Of a DNA stretch of 64,000 nucleotides, positions 25,274 to 35,431 are shown in pieces. The DNA is from Nitrospiraceae bacterium. Lineage in GTDB: Bacteria > Nitrospirota > Nitrospiria > Nitrospirales > Nitrospiraceae. Both the position numbers and the translations under genes were made by a program. How positions within the stretch are numbered: position 1 is the first letter of the stretch; the number at the start of each line of letters is the position of its first letter. A model generated the notes under the pieces. That model saw only the letters and a program-made list of their open reading frames with translations. It searched no databases and was not told the origin of the DNA. The DNA is taken from assembly GCA_919902665.1 (NCBI GenBank), contig CAKKRK010000098.1, forward strand, positions 1-64,000, given 5' to 3'.

Positions 25274-28200
25274 ATGGAGAGTAAACTGCCTGTGTATCGG
25301 TACTGGCCGACAGTTCGGCATTCCTCGCGAGCTGTACCCATCCTGATCCTCGCCCTTCTGGCGGGGAGCCTTGCAGTGGGTGCCATCACCTTGCACTACC
25401 TCGAGCGTCAATTGATAGCGGATGCAGGCCAGAGCCTCGCGTTGGCAGCGGGTGATATCGCGGGCAAGATGGATCTGCAGATGCGGGAACGGTACGGCGA
25501 CATCCAGATGCTGGCCCGGTCCGGGACCTTCCAGGAGCGCCACGTGGTGGCGATGACAGAGTATTTGAGATGGATGACTGACGCATACCCTGTCTATGAA
25601 AGTATCGCCGTCCTCAATGCAGTCGGTCGAATCATTGCCTCGACGAATTCCGAAGAGCTCGGTCTCGAGAGCGGATCTCGCCATTGGTTTCGGTCTGCGA
25701 GGGATTTTGAGGGAGTTGACGCTGTAGAGCCGAAACGCTCTGACGAGTCACATGGCGTCATGGCAGCGAGGCTGACGGCGCCCATCAAAGGAAAGTCGGG
25801 AGAATTTCTGGGGGTTGTCACTTCGCAAATCTCGTTTGCGGTCTTGGAAGACTCCATCGTACAGACCGTGGTCGCCTTACAGGCGCAATGGGGATCGGAT
25901 ATCAGGGTCGAGTACCAATTCATGAATCGCGCAGGTGAGGTTATTGCGGATTCGCATCTCCGACAGGAAGGGAAGGTCAACTTAATACGAATGGGGCTGC
26001 CATCGGCGCAGTTGTTTGATTCAGCTCCTCCGGGATTTATCGAAGAGCAGCACCTGCGCCGTCCGGTGGAAGTGGTGACAGGCTATGCCATGACGAAGGG
26101 AATCGAAGGGATTGGGGCGTTTCGGTGGGGTGTCCTCGTGCGGGTGGACCGCGGCGACATTCTGGCTCCCATCCGAAGGATTCTCGAAAATATCGGTCTT
26201 GGAGGGGCACTTGTCTTTCTGCCGTTGCTCGGAGGACTGCTCTGGACAATCACCCATCTCGAGCATGCACGAGCGATAGCCGATGAGGAGCGCAAACGTG
26301 CCGAAGCGGCGGAGGCGAAGTTCCACAACATCGTGGAATTGGCTCCCGATGCGATTGTGATGACGGATGTCGATGGCCGCATCGTGCTGTCCAACCGCCA
26401 GACCGAACGGCTGTTCGGTCTCGCAGTCGACGAGCTCCGAGGGAAGCTGGTCGAAGCCTTGGTGCCTGGGGACTGTTGGGACCGGCATCGGCGAGATTGC
26501 GCGCGGTTCACCGAGATGCCCGCTGCGGAATTGGTAGGCATCGATTTCGACCTGACAGGGCGTCGGCGAGATGGCACCGAATTTCCTGTGCAGATCAGTT
26601 TGAGTCATGTCGATTTAGAGGAAGGTCGATTGGTGATTGCGGCTATCCGGGATGTCACGCGGCAGAAAGCGCAAGACCTGGAGTTGCGCGCCGCGAAGGA
26701 GGAGGCGGAAGCCGGTGTCAAAGCCAAGAGCGAGTTTCTCGCGACAATGAGTCACGAGATCCGCACGCCGATGAACGGCATTATCGGTATGACAGGTCTG
26801 CTTCTGGATACGCCGCTCACTGCGGAGCAGCGTGAATATGCTGACACGGTTCGTGTGTCGGGGGAGGCCTTGCTCGATATCATCAATGACATTCTCGATT
26901 TCTCAAAGGCCGAAGCGGGGAAACTCGATTTGGAAACAGTGGATTTTGATCTCAGGGTCTTGTGCGAAGATGTGGTCATGCTCTTGGCGGAGCGGGCTCA
27001 CAGCAAGGGGCTGGAGCTTGCGAGCCTGGTGCAGGCCTCGGTTCCGACTGCAGTGCGGGGAGATCCGGGCCGCGTGCGCCAGATCCTGACCAATTTGGTT
27101 GCGAACGCCATCAAATTTACAGAAACAGGGGAAATCGTCGTCAATGTGAGCGTGGCCGACTCCATGCAAGGTCCCGGACCGGAGCACGTGAACATCCGAT
27201 TTGATGTGACCGACACGGGCATCGGAATGGTTCCGGAGCAATGTATTAGAATCTTTGAGCGGTTCACACAAGCCGATAGCTCAACGTCCCGCCGATACGG
27301 CGGGACAGGCCTAGGACTGGCGATTTGTAAGATGCTGACCCAATTGATGCAGGGCCATATCGGGGTGAAAAGCGCATTGGAACAGGGCAGTACATTCTGG
27401 TTCATCGTTCCCCTCCAGCGGCAGGCAGGGGTTCAACAGGCACAGGTCGTTCCGTCGAGATCACTCCGGGGGCATCGGGTGTTGATCGTTGATGACCATG
27501 CCGTGAATCGTCGTGTTCTTGAACACCAACTGGGCATCCATGGCATTCTGCACGAGAGCGCCAATGATGGCCTGCAAGCGCTCACCACGATGAAACGGTT
27601 CGCGGCGCAGGGCACGCCATTTGACGTGGCGATCCTCGATTTGCATATGTCTGGAATGGATGGATTTGAACTGGCCCGCAGGATTAAAGCGGACTCAGTA
27701 CTGAGCCGAATCCACCTGGTGTTGCTCACCTCGCTTGGCCGCCGAGGAGACGCGAAGATCGCACAGGAGGCCGGAATCCTCGCCTATCTTACGAAACCAG
27801 TCCGACAAAACCAATTGATCGAGTGTCTTACCCTTGCCATGGCAACGAGGGAGCGAACGGCTGTCCGGGCGGACAATCAACCGCCTCTCATGATTACCCG
27901 GCACAGCTTGTCTGAAGCTCAAGCGCAACGCAGTCCTCGCGTGCTTGTGGTCGAGGATAACCCTGTCAACCAGAAGGTTGCGGCCATGATGCTTGAAAAA
28001 CTCGGCTGCCGCGTGGACGTGGCTGCAAATGGGCGTGAGGCGGTGGAAGGATTGGCCAGAATTCAATACGCGCTGGTCTTCATGGATTGCCAGATGCCTG
28101 AAATGGATGGATTCGAGGCGACTCGCCTGATCCGGCAACAAGAGCGAGCATGGGGCCACATCCCGATCGTCGCCATCACCGCCAACGCTATGGCCGAAGA

Positions 28201-28345
28201 TCGTGCCTGTTGCCTGGCCATCGGCATGGATGATTTTCTCAGCAAGCCGGTGCAGTCGCAGGATTTGGCAGAGATTCTTCGTCGGTGGCTGCCACCGCAG
28301 GAAGGGGAAGCGCATCGAGAGGCAATATCTACTCGTGCTGCCTGA
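25274..28345 (+). CDS. Hybrid sensor histidine kinase with two receivers (kinase 1)
   Basis: 1023 residues. Membrane segments at about 20-40 and 310-330 flank a dCache-like periplasmic sensor ([22 protein letters not shown]). Then a PAS domain (about 345-465), HisKA with [16 protein letters not shown] (His near 494), HATPase with [12 protein letters not shown], and two receivers: [21 protein letters not shown] and VVEDNPVN/VFMDCQMPEMDG, both with phospho-Asp, Thr/Ser and Lys. No Hpt domain is attached. The sensor stimulus is unknown. It is a paralog of the kinase at 29520. Confidence 0.92.
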   Translation: MESKLPVYRYWPTVRHSSRAVPILILALLAGSLAVGAITLHYLERQLIADAGQSLALAAGDIAGKMDLQMRERYGDIQMLARSGTFQERHVVAMTEYLRWMTDAYPVYESIAVLNAVGRIIASTNSEELGLESGSRHWFRSARDFEGVDAVEPKRSDESHGVMAARLTAPIKGKSGEFLGVVTSQISFAVLEDSIVQTVVALQAQWGSDIRVEYQFMNRAGEVIADSHLRQEGKVNLIRMGLPSAQLFDSAPPGFIEEQHLRRPVEVVTGYAMTKGIEGIGAFRWGVLVRVDRGDILAPIRRILENIGLGGALVFLPLLGGLLWTITHLEHARAIADEERKRAEAAEAKFHNIVELAPDAIVMTDVDGRIVLSNRQTERLFGLAVDELRGKLVEALVPGDCWDRHRRDCARFTEMPAAELVGIDFDLTGRRRDGTEFPVQISLSHVDLEEGRLVIAAIRDVTRQKAQDLELRAAKEEAEAGVKAKSEFLATMSHEIRTPMNGIIGMTGLLLDTPLTAEQREYADTVRVSGEALLDIINDILDFSKAEAGKLDLETVDFDLRVLCEDVVMLLAERAHSKGLELASLVQASVPTAVRGDPGRVRQILTNLVANAIKFTETGEIVVNVSVADSMQGPGPEHVNIRFDVTDTGIGMVPEQCIRIFERFTQADSSTSRRYGGTGLGLAICKMLTQLMQGHIGVKSALEQGSTFWFIVPLQRQAGVQQAQVVPSRSLRGHRVLIVDDHAVNRRVLEHQLGIHGILHESANDGLQALTTMKRFAAQGTPFDVAILDLHMSGMDGFELARRIKADSVLSRIHLVLLTSLGRRGDAKIAQEAGILAYLTKPVRQNQLIECLTLAMATRERTAVRADNQPPLMITRHSLSEAQAQRSPRVLVVEDNPVNQKVAAMMLEKLGCRVDVAANGREAVEGLARIQYALVFMDCQMPEMDGFEATRLIRQQERAWGHIPIVAITANAMAEDRACCLAIGMDDFLSKPVQSQDLAEILRRWLPPQEGEAHREAISTRAA

Positions 28346-28889
28346 CGCGACAGGTAGCCGGCTCGTGCTGTCGAGGGGGAAGGGGAGATGGCTCGTCTGG
28401 CTGGCCCAGCGCGAATTGCTCCCTGCAACGAAGTCAAGCGGGGTTTCGGAAGGCCATGGCGACAACGAGGGGAGACCACAGTACGTCGACGACGACATTT
28501 GTCACGACCCACTGCATGACAATAAATTGGTCGCCGTATATGCCGCCGCTGTTTGGAAGGAGGGACGGGTGGACGGAACAATCATCGGCGTGCTGGGCGT
28601 CGTGTTTGATTGGGAAACCCAATCCCAAATCATTGTTCAGAACGAGGCCTTCATCTCCGAGGCCTCATGGAAGCGCACCAGAGTGATGTTGCTCGATAAC
28701 GATCTGCGGATTATCGCCGCCTCCGACAAGCAAGGACCTCTGCAGCCGTTCGCGCTCGATCACCAGGGACGACAACGAGGGTATACTGTCAATGGCGCTC
28801 ATGACGTGATTGCCTATGCTAGGACCATCGGATACCAAGAATACGACGGCCTAGGCTGGTATGGGGTCATCGTGCGAACGCCTCGGTAG
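28346..28889 (+). pseudogene. C-terminal remnant of a Cache-type sensor protein
   Basis: From about 28480 the frame reads VDDDICHDPLHDNKLVAVYA, GTIIGVLGVVFDWETQSQII, WKRTRVMLLDNDLRIIAASD and YARTIGYQEYDGLGWYGVIV, a complete-looking C-terminal half of a ligand-sensing module known from chemotaxis-type sensor proteins (recalled pattern). The N-terminal half is missing: the frame runs back only into the 3' end of kinase 1, with no start or ribosome site. So it is a truncated gene, likely a leftover of an older sensor gene between the two kinases. Not obviously expressed. Confidence 0.55.
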
Positions 28890-29519
28890 CCCAAGAGGCT
28901 CTCCATAGATTGGAGTGGGTAAATGAGAGATTGTCTCTCTCCAACCCCGCAGCCATTCTGCAGTTTGGCCTGATTGGTCGGCTCTCGAATCTCGTTCAAT
29001 GAGTGAGACAGGCTCCGGGCCGCGCATGGCATGAACAACCACGGAGCGTATCCAGACCCTCTCTGCCTTATTCTTGTTCCCAAGATTCCGTGCTTGTCGC
29101 CAATAGCAAGGGATCCATGGTGACGGCGAACACAATTTCTTCCCGAGCCCAGGTACTTCCCACTGATCACACACTCATGGCACAGGTCAGTGAGATGCAT
29201 GTTCCACTGGGCTTAGCTCCGAGAGGGGCAGGGGACCTATGGGCGATCAAACCGGAGGTTTACTCTATCGTGCAGTGGAATGAGCGGGTGGCGGGAACCT
29301 TCAGCGACCACCGAGTACACCTCTGCGCTGTCGTTAAGAATCACTCAATCTTGCCGATATGAGGTATAGGCAGAAAGGCGGAGTAGATTTGCGCCTTTTG
29401 CCTTTCTCTGCAGAGGCGGCATCGTTCCGACGGTTCAATGGGCAGCCGGCCACGCTTCATCGGGTTGCTTTCATGCGATGTTTAGGGGGCTGTTGAATCT
29501 CCTGTTAGGAGGCTTTCCC
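28890..29519 (+). other. Intergenic region between sensor remnant and hybrid kinase 2
   Basis: About 630 bases with no convincing gene; a short ORF at 29003-29362 has no recognisable homology or ribosome site. A hairpin near 29369-29402 is listed separately. It likely holds the promoter for kinase 2 close to 29450-29510. Confidence 0.45.
29369..29402 (+). terminator. Terminator-like hairpin before hybrid kinase 2
   Basis: GGCAGAAAGGCG pairs with CGCCTTTTGCC (one bulge) around an 11-base loop and is followed by TTTCTCTG. It may end transcription from the kinase 1/remnant side. The T-tract is weak. Confidence 0.5.
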
Positions 29520-32500
29520 ATGAGCGGTAGGACGGTATCAGGGCATAGGGCGTTACAGGCGGTGTTCCCCAGGGATGGGCAAATACAAGGGAGTGAGCTG
29601 GAGGGAGCGTCCGTGGCGCAGAAATATCTGTTACCGCTGCTTGTGGTCGTCTGTCTCGTGGTCACGTTGCTGGTCGGAGGTGTCATCCTCTCGTATCTCG
29701 AATCTCGATTCGTGGCGGCTGCCGGAGAAAGCCTGGCCTTGGCTGCGGTCGATATAGCGGACAAGCTGGATTACCAGATGATGGAGCGCTATAGCGACAT
29801 CCAGATGTTGGCCCGCTCTCAGACTTTGAGGGGGGGCGATGCCAAGAAGATGTCGGAGTATTTGCAATGGATGAGCGAAACCCACCATACGTACGAGTGG
29901 CTGGGCGTCACCGACGCGACAGGTCGAATCATCGCCGGGACTGATTCTGAGACCATTGGCCAGGATAGGAGCCGTCGCCTGTGGTTTCGATGGGCAAGGG
30001 ATTTCGGGACCATTGACCTCAGAGAGCCGATGATTGATCAGGATTCGCATGACGTCAGTTCGATTGCCCTGACTTCAGCGATCAGGGGGGCGTCGGGCGA
30101 ATTCCTGGGGGCGATTACAGCGAGGATTGCGGTGTCCAGGCTGGAGGACGCCTTTGTGCGGACTGTGGTCACGTTACAGGGGCAATGGGGAACGGATGCA
30201 CGGATCGAGTACCAATTTCTCAACCGTGCGGGCGAGGTCATCACCGATTCGATTCTACGCGAAGAACGACAGATCAATTTAAGACGGATGGGTCTGCCTT
30301 CGGCGCAGCTGGTTGAGAATGGCCCGCCCGGCTTTGTCGAGGAGCGACATGTACGCCGCCAGGTGGATGTGGTGACGGGCTATGCCACGACGAGAGGAAT
30401 CGAAGGACAGAGCGCGTTTCGCTGGGGCGTTCTGGTGCGCGTAGATCGTGACGACCTGATAAGACCGATCCGGGTCACTGTGGCAAAGATCGGCCTGGCT
30501 GGCATCGGCATGTTACTGCCGTTGGCGGGGGGGATTGTATGGAGCCGTCGCCGGGAGCGCAACGCGTTGGCGACAGCGATTGAGGCGCAAACGCAGGCGC
30601 AAGAGGCCGAACACAAGTTCCAATATCTCGTGGCGGCGGCCCCCGATGCCATCGTCATGACCGACAAAAACGGCCGGATCGTCTTGAGCAATCGGCGGGC
30701 CGAGGTGTTGTTCGGTTTTGCGTCGGATGAGTTGTTCGGACAGCCGATCGAGACCCTGGTGCCGGAACGATTTCGCGCAGGGCACCACGGCCATTGCACG
30801 CGCTTTACCGCGGTGCCGTCGGTCAGGCCGATGGGTCCCGGGCTCGATCTGACGGGACGCCGCCGCGATGGGAGCGAATTTCCGGTGGAGATTGCCCTCA
30901 GTCATATGGAAACGTCCGAGGGCCGGTTCGTGATCGCGGCCGTCCGCGACATCAGCGAGCGCCATGCGATTCAGCAGGAGCTGCGCGCTGCGAAAGAAGC
31001 GGCGGAAGTCAGCACACGGGTCAAGAGTGACTTTCTGGCGACAATGAGCCACGAAATCCGAACGCCGATCAACGGCGTCATCGGCACGACCGATCTCTTG
31101 ATGGAGACGGCGTTGACCCCGGAACAGCGCGAGTTCGGCGAAATGATCCGCTATTCAGGCAACGCGCTGCTCGACGTGATCAACGACATTCTCGATTTTT
31201 CGAAAATCGAAGCCCACAAGGTCAGCCTCGAAACGATCGACTTCAACCTTCATACGACGGTCGAAGAGGTTGTCTCGTTGCTGGCGGAGCGGGCCTATGC
31301 GAAAGGGCTGGAGCTGGCCTACCTCATTCATGCGAACGTGCCGACCCTTCTGTGCGGCGATCCCGGCCGATTGCGCCAGGTTTTGATCAATCTGATCGGC
31401 AACGCGATCAAATTCACTGAACATGGCGAGGTCGTCGTCACGGTGACGCTCGAGAATAAAGTGAGAGACAACGAGGCGGACGAGGTGGGCATTCGATGCG
31501 AGGTTGCCGACACGGGCATTGGAATGACGGCGGAGCAGCGCGCTCGCATTTTCAAGCCATTCACCCAGGCCGACAGTTCGACCACCAGGAAATACGGAGG
31601 GACGGGATTGGGTCTTACTATTTGCAAGGAGCTGGTCGGTTTGATGGGGGGAGAGATCGGAGTGGAGAGTGTGCCGGGGGAAGGCAGCCTGTTTTGGTTC
31701 ACCGTCCGCATGGCCGGACAGCCGAACAGCTCCCAGATTCAGCCCACGGTGGAAGCGGCGCTCCAGGGCCGTCGGTGTTTGATCGTCGACGAGAAGGCCA
31801 TCAATCGAAAAATTCTTGCGCATCAACTCGGCGCTCGGGGAATCTTGCACGAAAGCGTGGACGACGGGGTTCGCGCGCTCGATCGGCTTCGAACGGCTGC
31901 CGCTGGCGGCGCGCCCTTCGATTTGGCGATTCTCGATCTGCACATGTCGGTGATGGGCGGGCTGGAGTTGGCCCGCCGGATCAAGGAGGATGCGGCCATT
32001 TGTTCGGTGCGCTTGGTCCTCCTGGCTTCTCTCGGCCGCCGCGGCGATGCCAAAATGGCGCAGGAGGCTGGCATTGCCGCCTATCTCACCAAACCGATTC
32101 GGCAAGCGCAACTGACCGCCTGCCTCAGTGCGGTGATGGGGCAGGCCGCACCGCCGGGTCCGATCATTACCCGCCATAGTGTGGCGGAAGCCCAGGCCGG
32201 CCTGGGCGGGCGCGTGTTGATTGTGGACGACAATCCGATCAATCAGAAAGTAGCCGCCCGCATGGTGGAAGAACTCGGCTGTTCGGTGGATATCGCCGCC
32301 AATGGACGCGAAGCCCTCGAAGCCGTGGCGAGGACCAAGTACGATGCCGTTCTGATGGACTGCCAGATGCCGGAGATCAACGGATTCGAGGCGACGGCGG
32401 AAATTCGCCGACGGGAACAAGGAGGAAAGCGCCTGCCGATCATCGCGATGACGGCGAACACGGCGCAGGATGACCAGGCTCTTGGTTACGCAGCTGGCAT

Positions 32501-32624
32501 GGATGATTATTTGAGCAAGCCGTTTCAGGCGAAGGCCCTCGCCGAGGTGCTTGGGCGATGGGTTGTGGCCTCCGAGAAGAGCCACGGAGCGGTTCGCGAA
32601 AGTCTTCCGCGTACGGCGGCATAG
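29520..32624 (+). CDS. Hybrid sensor histidine kinase with two receivers (kinase 2)
   Basis: 1034 residues from ATG 29520, which follows TTAGGAGG at good spacing; the in-frame ATG 29478 lacks one. Architecture matches kinase 1 end to end: membrane segments, dCache-like sensor ([11 protein letters not shown]), PAS, His[18 protein letters not shown], HATPase [12 protein letters not shown], two receivers. The first receiver is altered: IVDEK where kinase 1 has IVDDH, and LASL in place of the Thr motif LTSL; its Asp (AILDLHM) is kept. The second receiver is intact. No Hpt. A neighbouring receiver protein (32670) is the likely partner. Confidence 0.93.
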   Translation: MSGRTVSGHRALQAVFPRDGQIQGSELEGASVAQKYLLPLLVVVCLVVTLLVGGVILSYLESRFVAAAGESLALAAVDIADKLDYQMMERYSDIQMLARSQTLRGGDAKKMSEYLQWMSETHHTYEWLGVTDATGRIIAGTDSETIGQDRSRRLWFRWARDFGTIDLREPMIDQDSHDVSSIALTSAIRGASGEFLGAITARIAVSRLEDAFVRTVVTLQGQWGTDARIEYQFLNRAGEVITDSILREERQINLRRMGLPSAQLVENGPPGFVEERHVRRQVDVVTGYATTRGIEGQSAFRWGVLVRVDRDDLIRPIRVTVAKIGLAGIGMLLPLAGGIVWSRRRERNALATAIEAQTQAQEAEHKFQYLVAAAPDAIVMTDKNGRIVLSNRRAEVLFGFASDELFGQPIETLVPERFRAGHHGHCTRFTAVPSVRPMGPGLDLTGRRRDGSEFPVEIALSHMETSEGRFVIAAVRDISERHAIQQELRAAKEAAEVSTRVKSDFLATMSHEIRTPINGVIGTTDLLMETALTPEQREFGEMIRYSGNALLDVINDILDFSKIEAHKVSLETIDFNLHTTVEEVVSLLAERAYAKGLELAYLIHANVPTLLCGDPGRLRQVLINLIGNAIKFTEHGEVVVTVTLENKVRDNEADEVGIRCEVADTGIGMTAEQRARIFKPFTQADSSTTRKYGGTGLGLTICKELVGLMGGEIGVESVPGEGSLFWFTVRMAGQPNSSQIQPTVEAALQGRRCLIVDEKAINRKILAHQLGARGILHESVDDGVRALDRLRTAAAGGAPFDLAILDLHMSVMGGLELARRIKEDAAICSVRLVLLASLGRRGDAKMAQEAGIAAYLTKPIRQAQLTACLSAVMGQAAPPGPIITRHSVAEAQAGLGGRVLIVDDNPINQKVAARMVEELGCSVDIAANGREALEAVARTKYDAVLMDCQMPEINGFEATAEIRRREQGGKRLPIIAMTANTAQDDQALGYAAGMDDYLSKPFQAKALAEVLGRWVVASEKSHGAVRESLPRTAA

Positions 32625-32669
32625 AACAGGTTTCAACGAGGATCTGGCAAATCAGCAGGAGCGTAGGCC

Positions 32670-33395
32670 ATGTCGATCTTGATCGTCGAGGATAACCCGA
32701 TCAACGCCAAGCTCATCGAATTGGCACTGCACGCGAAGGGATACGAGACGCTGTCTGCAAAGAACGGAGCCGAAGCGCTGGCGATGCTGTGGAGCCCAAA
32801 TGATGTGGAATTGATCATTACGGATTACATGATGCCTGAAATGAACGGGTTGGAGTTCATCGCGAGGGTCAAGGAGCTGCCGAGCTGCAAGGCGATCCAC
32901 ATCATTATGGCCTCAGCCTACTCGAACCTCGAAACGGTCAAACGCGCGAAGGAGTTGGGATGCGCCGACTTTCTGGTCAAGCCGATTGATAAGGCGCAAT
33001 TGATCGAACGAGTCACGCATATGTTGAAGGGGGCACCGATCGTGTTGAAGGAGAAAGCGTTGGTGATGCGTACCTTGGATATCGGCTCGGAGGAATACGA
33101 CGATTTTGCGAAGATGTTTGCGGCGCAATTGGCCGTCGCCATGCCGCTCGTCGAGTCGGAACAGCAGGAGTCCGAGGAAACGATCTCAGAGCAAGTGGGT
33201 TACATGCTCAAAGAACTGGCGGAAAGCGCGGCATTTCTCGGTGGCGAGAAATTCGTAGGTCTGTATTCGAGATACAAAGTAGAGAATCAGTTAGTACGGT
33301 CGAAATGCACGGAGCTATTGCGGGCTCTGCAAGAATTGGCGGCTGCGCTGGCAACAGGTGGGCGGTCCTCGCCCGGAATGGGGGCCGTTGATTGA
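32670..33395 (+). CDS. Response regulator with a degenerate Hpt-like C-terminus
   Basis: 241 residues. Residues 1-122 are an intact receiver (LIVEDNPINAK, phospho-Asp in IITDYMMPEMNG, ASAY, VKPIDKAQL). The C-terminal 100 residues are helical with YMLKELAESAAFLGGEKF and LLRALQELAAAL, which aligns to Hpt phosphotransfer domains (AHxLKG...LG...) but has Tyr where the phospho-His would be. It starts 45 bases after kinase 2, so is likely cotranscribed. It may be a phospho-sink or signalling adaptor; the Hpt reading is inference. Confidence 0.75.
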   Translation: MSILIVEDNPINAKLIELALHAKGYETLSAKNGAEALAMLWSPNDVELIITDYMMPEMNGLEFIARVKELPSCKAIHIIMASAYSNLETVKRAKELGCADFLVKPIDKAQLIERVTHMLKGAPIVLKEKALVMRTLDIGSEEYDDFAKMFAAQLAVAMPLVESEQQESEETISEQVGYMLKELAESAAFLGGEKFVGLYSRYKVENQLVRSKCTELLRALQELAAALATGGRSSPGMGAVD

Positions 33396-33503
33396 AATGG
33401 CCACAGGAGCCTCTTACCGGTTCTCCGTTCGCGAAGTCGCTCTCTCCATCGATTCCGGCGGTCTTCGTGACAAGCGTGGACTTCGTGGGTATAATCCACA
33501 TGT

Positions 33504-34607
33504 ATGTCTACGGTGAATCCTGCTCCTCCCCTCGCTCCGCTGTCTCCTCCCGATCAAACCCTCATCGCGCAGGCCGTTGAGACTCGTTTTTCTCCCGGCC
33601 TCGTCTTGAAGGCGCTGACGCCATTGGCAGGCGATGCCTCCAATCGGCGCTACTATCGAGCTACCGTTGCCGGCGGGCCACCACATGCTGTGATCGTGAT
33701 GCAGCTCGCTGAGCCGGAAGGCTTCAAGCAATCTGAAGAGGCGGTCAGTGGGGGGATTCATCAGATCGTTGAACTGCCGTTCATCAACATCATGTCGCAT
33801 CTGGCCAAAGCGAATGTGCCGGTGCCTGCACTCCACTACTATGATCAATCCGCAGGGCTGCTCTATCTGGAAGATTTCGGAGATGTGACCTTGGCGGAGG
33901 CTGTTAGCCAGGCGGATGCGCCAAGCTTGGAGTCACGGTATAAGCAGGCCATCAATGTCTTGGTACAGATGCAGATCAACGCCACGACGCCGGCGGATCC
34001 TGGGTGCTTGGCGTTTCACCGCAGTTTCGATGTGCCGTTGCTGATGTGGGAGTTCGATCATTTTCTTGAGTATGGAATTGTGGCGCGTCGCGGCAACCCG
34101 TTGCCTGAAAAGGACGCCACGGCAATCAGACGGGAGTTCGAAGGAATCGCGGAACTCCTCGCCGGGCAACCACGCGTCTTTACGCATCGCGATTATCACT
34201 CTCGCAATTTGATGGTTGACGGGTTGCGGCTCGGCGTGATCGACTTTCAGGATGCGTTGATGGGACCGGCAACCTACGATTTGGCCTCACTCTTACGGGA
34301 TGCCTACATTCGACTTGACGAAGCCCTCGTTGACAATTTGGTGGGGTACTATCTTGATCAGCTGGCCGAACAGCGCTTCGTCTGGACCAATCGTGCCGCG
34401 TTTCGACGGCTGTTTGATCTGACAAGTATTCAGCGCAATCTGAAGGCGGCCGGCCGGTTTGTCTACATTGATCGGGTCAAAGGCAACTCGAAATTCTTAG
34501 CTGATATCCCTCGCGTCTTGAGCTACGTCAAGCGCAATCTTGAAAAACATCCGGAGCTGGATACACTCCGGAGGCACCTCACACCGTATGTGCCTGAATT
34601 GCAGTAG
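33504..34607 (+). CDS. amgK: Aminoglycoside phosphotransferase-family anomeric sugar kinase AmgK
   Basis: 367 residues. Phosphotransferase fold: GDASNRRYYRATV near residue 50 (nucleotide binding), then catalytic HRDYHSRNLMVDG near 230 and the metal-binding VIDFQDALMGPATYDL. It sits 12 bases before a murU-like gene; in Pseudomonas and relatives AmgK phosphorylates MurNAc/GlcNAc at C1 in peptidoglycan recycling, and MurU makes the UDP-sugar. The pairing makes this function likely. Confidence 0.85.
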   Translation: MSTVNPAPPLAPLSPPDQTLIAQAVETRFSPGLVLKALTPLAGDASNRRYYRATVAGGPPHAVIVMQLAEPEGFKQSEEAVSGGIHQIVELPFINIMSHLAKANVPVPALHYYDQSAGLLYLEDFGDVTLAEAVSQADAPSLESRYKQAINVLVQMQINATTPADPGCLAFHRSFDVPLLMWEFDHFLEYGIVARRGNPLPEKDATAIRREFEGIAELLAGQPRVFTHRDYHSRNLMVDGLRLGVIDFQDALMGPATYDLASLLRDAYIRLDEALVDNLVGYYLDQLAEQRFVWTNRAAFRRLFDLTSIQRNLKAAGRFVYIDRVKGNSKFLADIPRVLSYVKRNLEKHPELDTLRRHLTPYVPELQ

Positions 34608-34619
34608 AGGACTGATCGT

Positions 34620-35381
34620 GTGAAGGCCATGATTCTTGCGGCTGGTCTTGGCACTCGCCTGAGACCGCTGACGTACACCATTCCTAAGCCGTTGCTGCCG
34701 GTCGGCGGGGTGCCGCTCATCGTCTGGAACCTCCTGTTGCTGAGGCGGCATGGATTCCGTCAAGTCGTGATCAACCTGCATCATCTGGGGCCGATGATTG
34801 AACAGGCCTTGGGCACGGGTTCGAAATTTGGGATGCGGATCATCTATTCGCATGAGCCGGTCATTCTGGGCACCGGCGGTGGAATCAAACAAGCAGAATC
34901 TCATTTTTCGGGAGAGCCGGTGTTGATCCTCAATGGGGATACACTGGTGGAATTGGATCTTGAGGCGCTCTGTGATTTTCATCGCACCAGCCACGCGGCG
35001 GCAACGCTGGTGCTTCGAGAAGATTCGGACGCGGTCAGCTGGGGGCTCGTTGAGGTGGAAGAGAAGGAGAGGAAGATCCTGCGTATCACCGGAAAAGGGT
35101 TTGCGGATTCCGTTCCCACGATGTCACGTATGTTCGCCGGGATTCACATCTTGCACCCTCGGTTGCTCCGGCAGGTGCCGAAAGGAGTGGCCTCTTCGAT
35201 CATCGATCCTTATGTGAAGGCCATCGAGCGAGGAGAGCCGGTGCTTGGGTATGATCTTCAGGGCTACTGGTCGGATATTGGCACGGCCGAGCGCTACGCG
35301 CAGGCGGAACGGGATGTCCGAGCGGGACTGATTCGTTTGGAAGCCCGTCAGTCAGCCGCATCCCGCGTGCCGCTCTGCTAG
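34620..35381 (+). CDS. murU: Nucleotidyltransferase, MurNAc-1-phosphate uridylyltransferase MurU-like
   Basis: 253 residues from GTG 34620 (GTG AAG GCC ATG). Signature N-terminus MILAAGLGTRLRPLTYTIPK is the NTP-binding loop; the metal-binding LILNGDTLVELDL follows near residue 105. It belongs to the sugar-nucleotidyltransferase family and, following amgK, likely converts MurNAc-1-P with UTP to UDP-MurNAc in wall recycling. Alternative sugar substrates cannot be excluded from sequence. Confidence 0.85.
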   Translation: MKAMILAAGLGTRLRPLTYTIPKPLLPVGGVPLIVWNLLLLRRHGFRQVVINLHHLGPMIEQALGTGSKFGMRIIYSHEPVILGTGGGIKQAESHFSGEPVLILNGDTLVELDLEALCDFHRTSHAAATLVLREDSDAVSWGLVEVEEKERKILRITGKGFADSVPTMSRMFAGIHILHPRLLRQVPKGVASSIIDPYVKAIERGEPVLGYDLQGYWSDIGTAERYAQAERDVRAGLIRLEARQSAASRVPLC

Positions 35382-35431
35382 ACCGTCTTGCCCCAGTCGC
35401 AACCCTCCGTCGACCAGTCACCTCGTCTCGC

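Noticed and set aside
29003-29362. 119-codon ORF before hybrid kinase 2
   Set aside because: No ribosome site, no homology recognised, and odd composition compared with neighbours.
31155-32636. 493-codon antisense ORF
   Set aside because: It lies wholly opposite the conserved hybrid kinase 2; the plus frame carries all kinase and receiver motifs, so it is a high-GC shadow.
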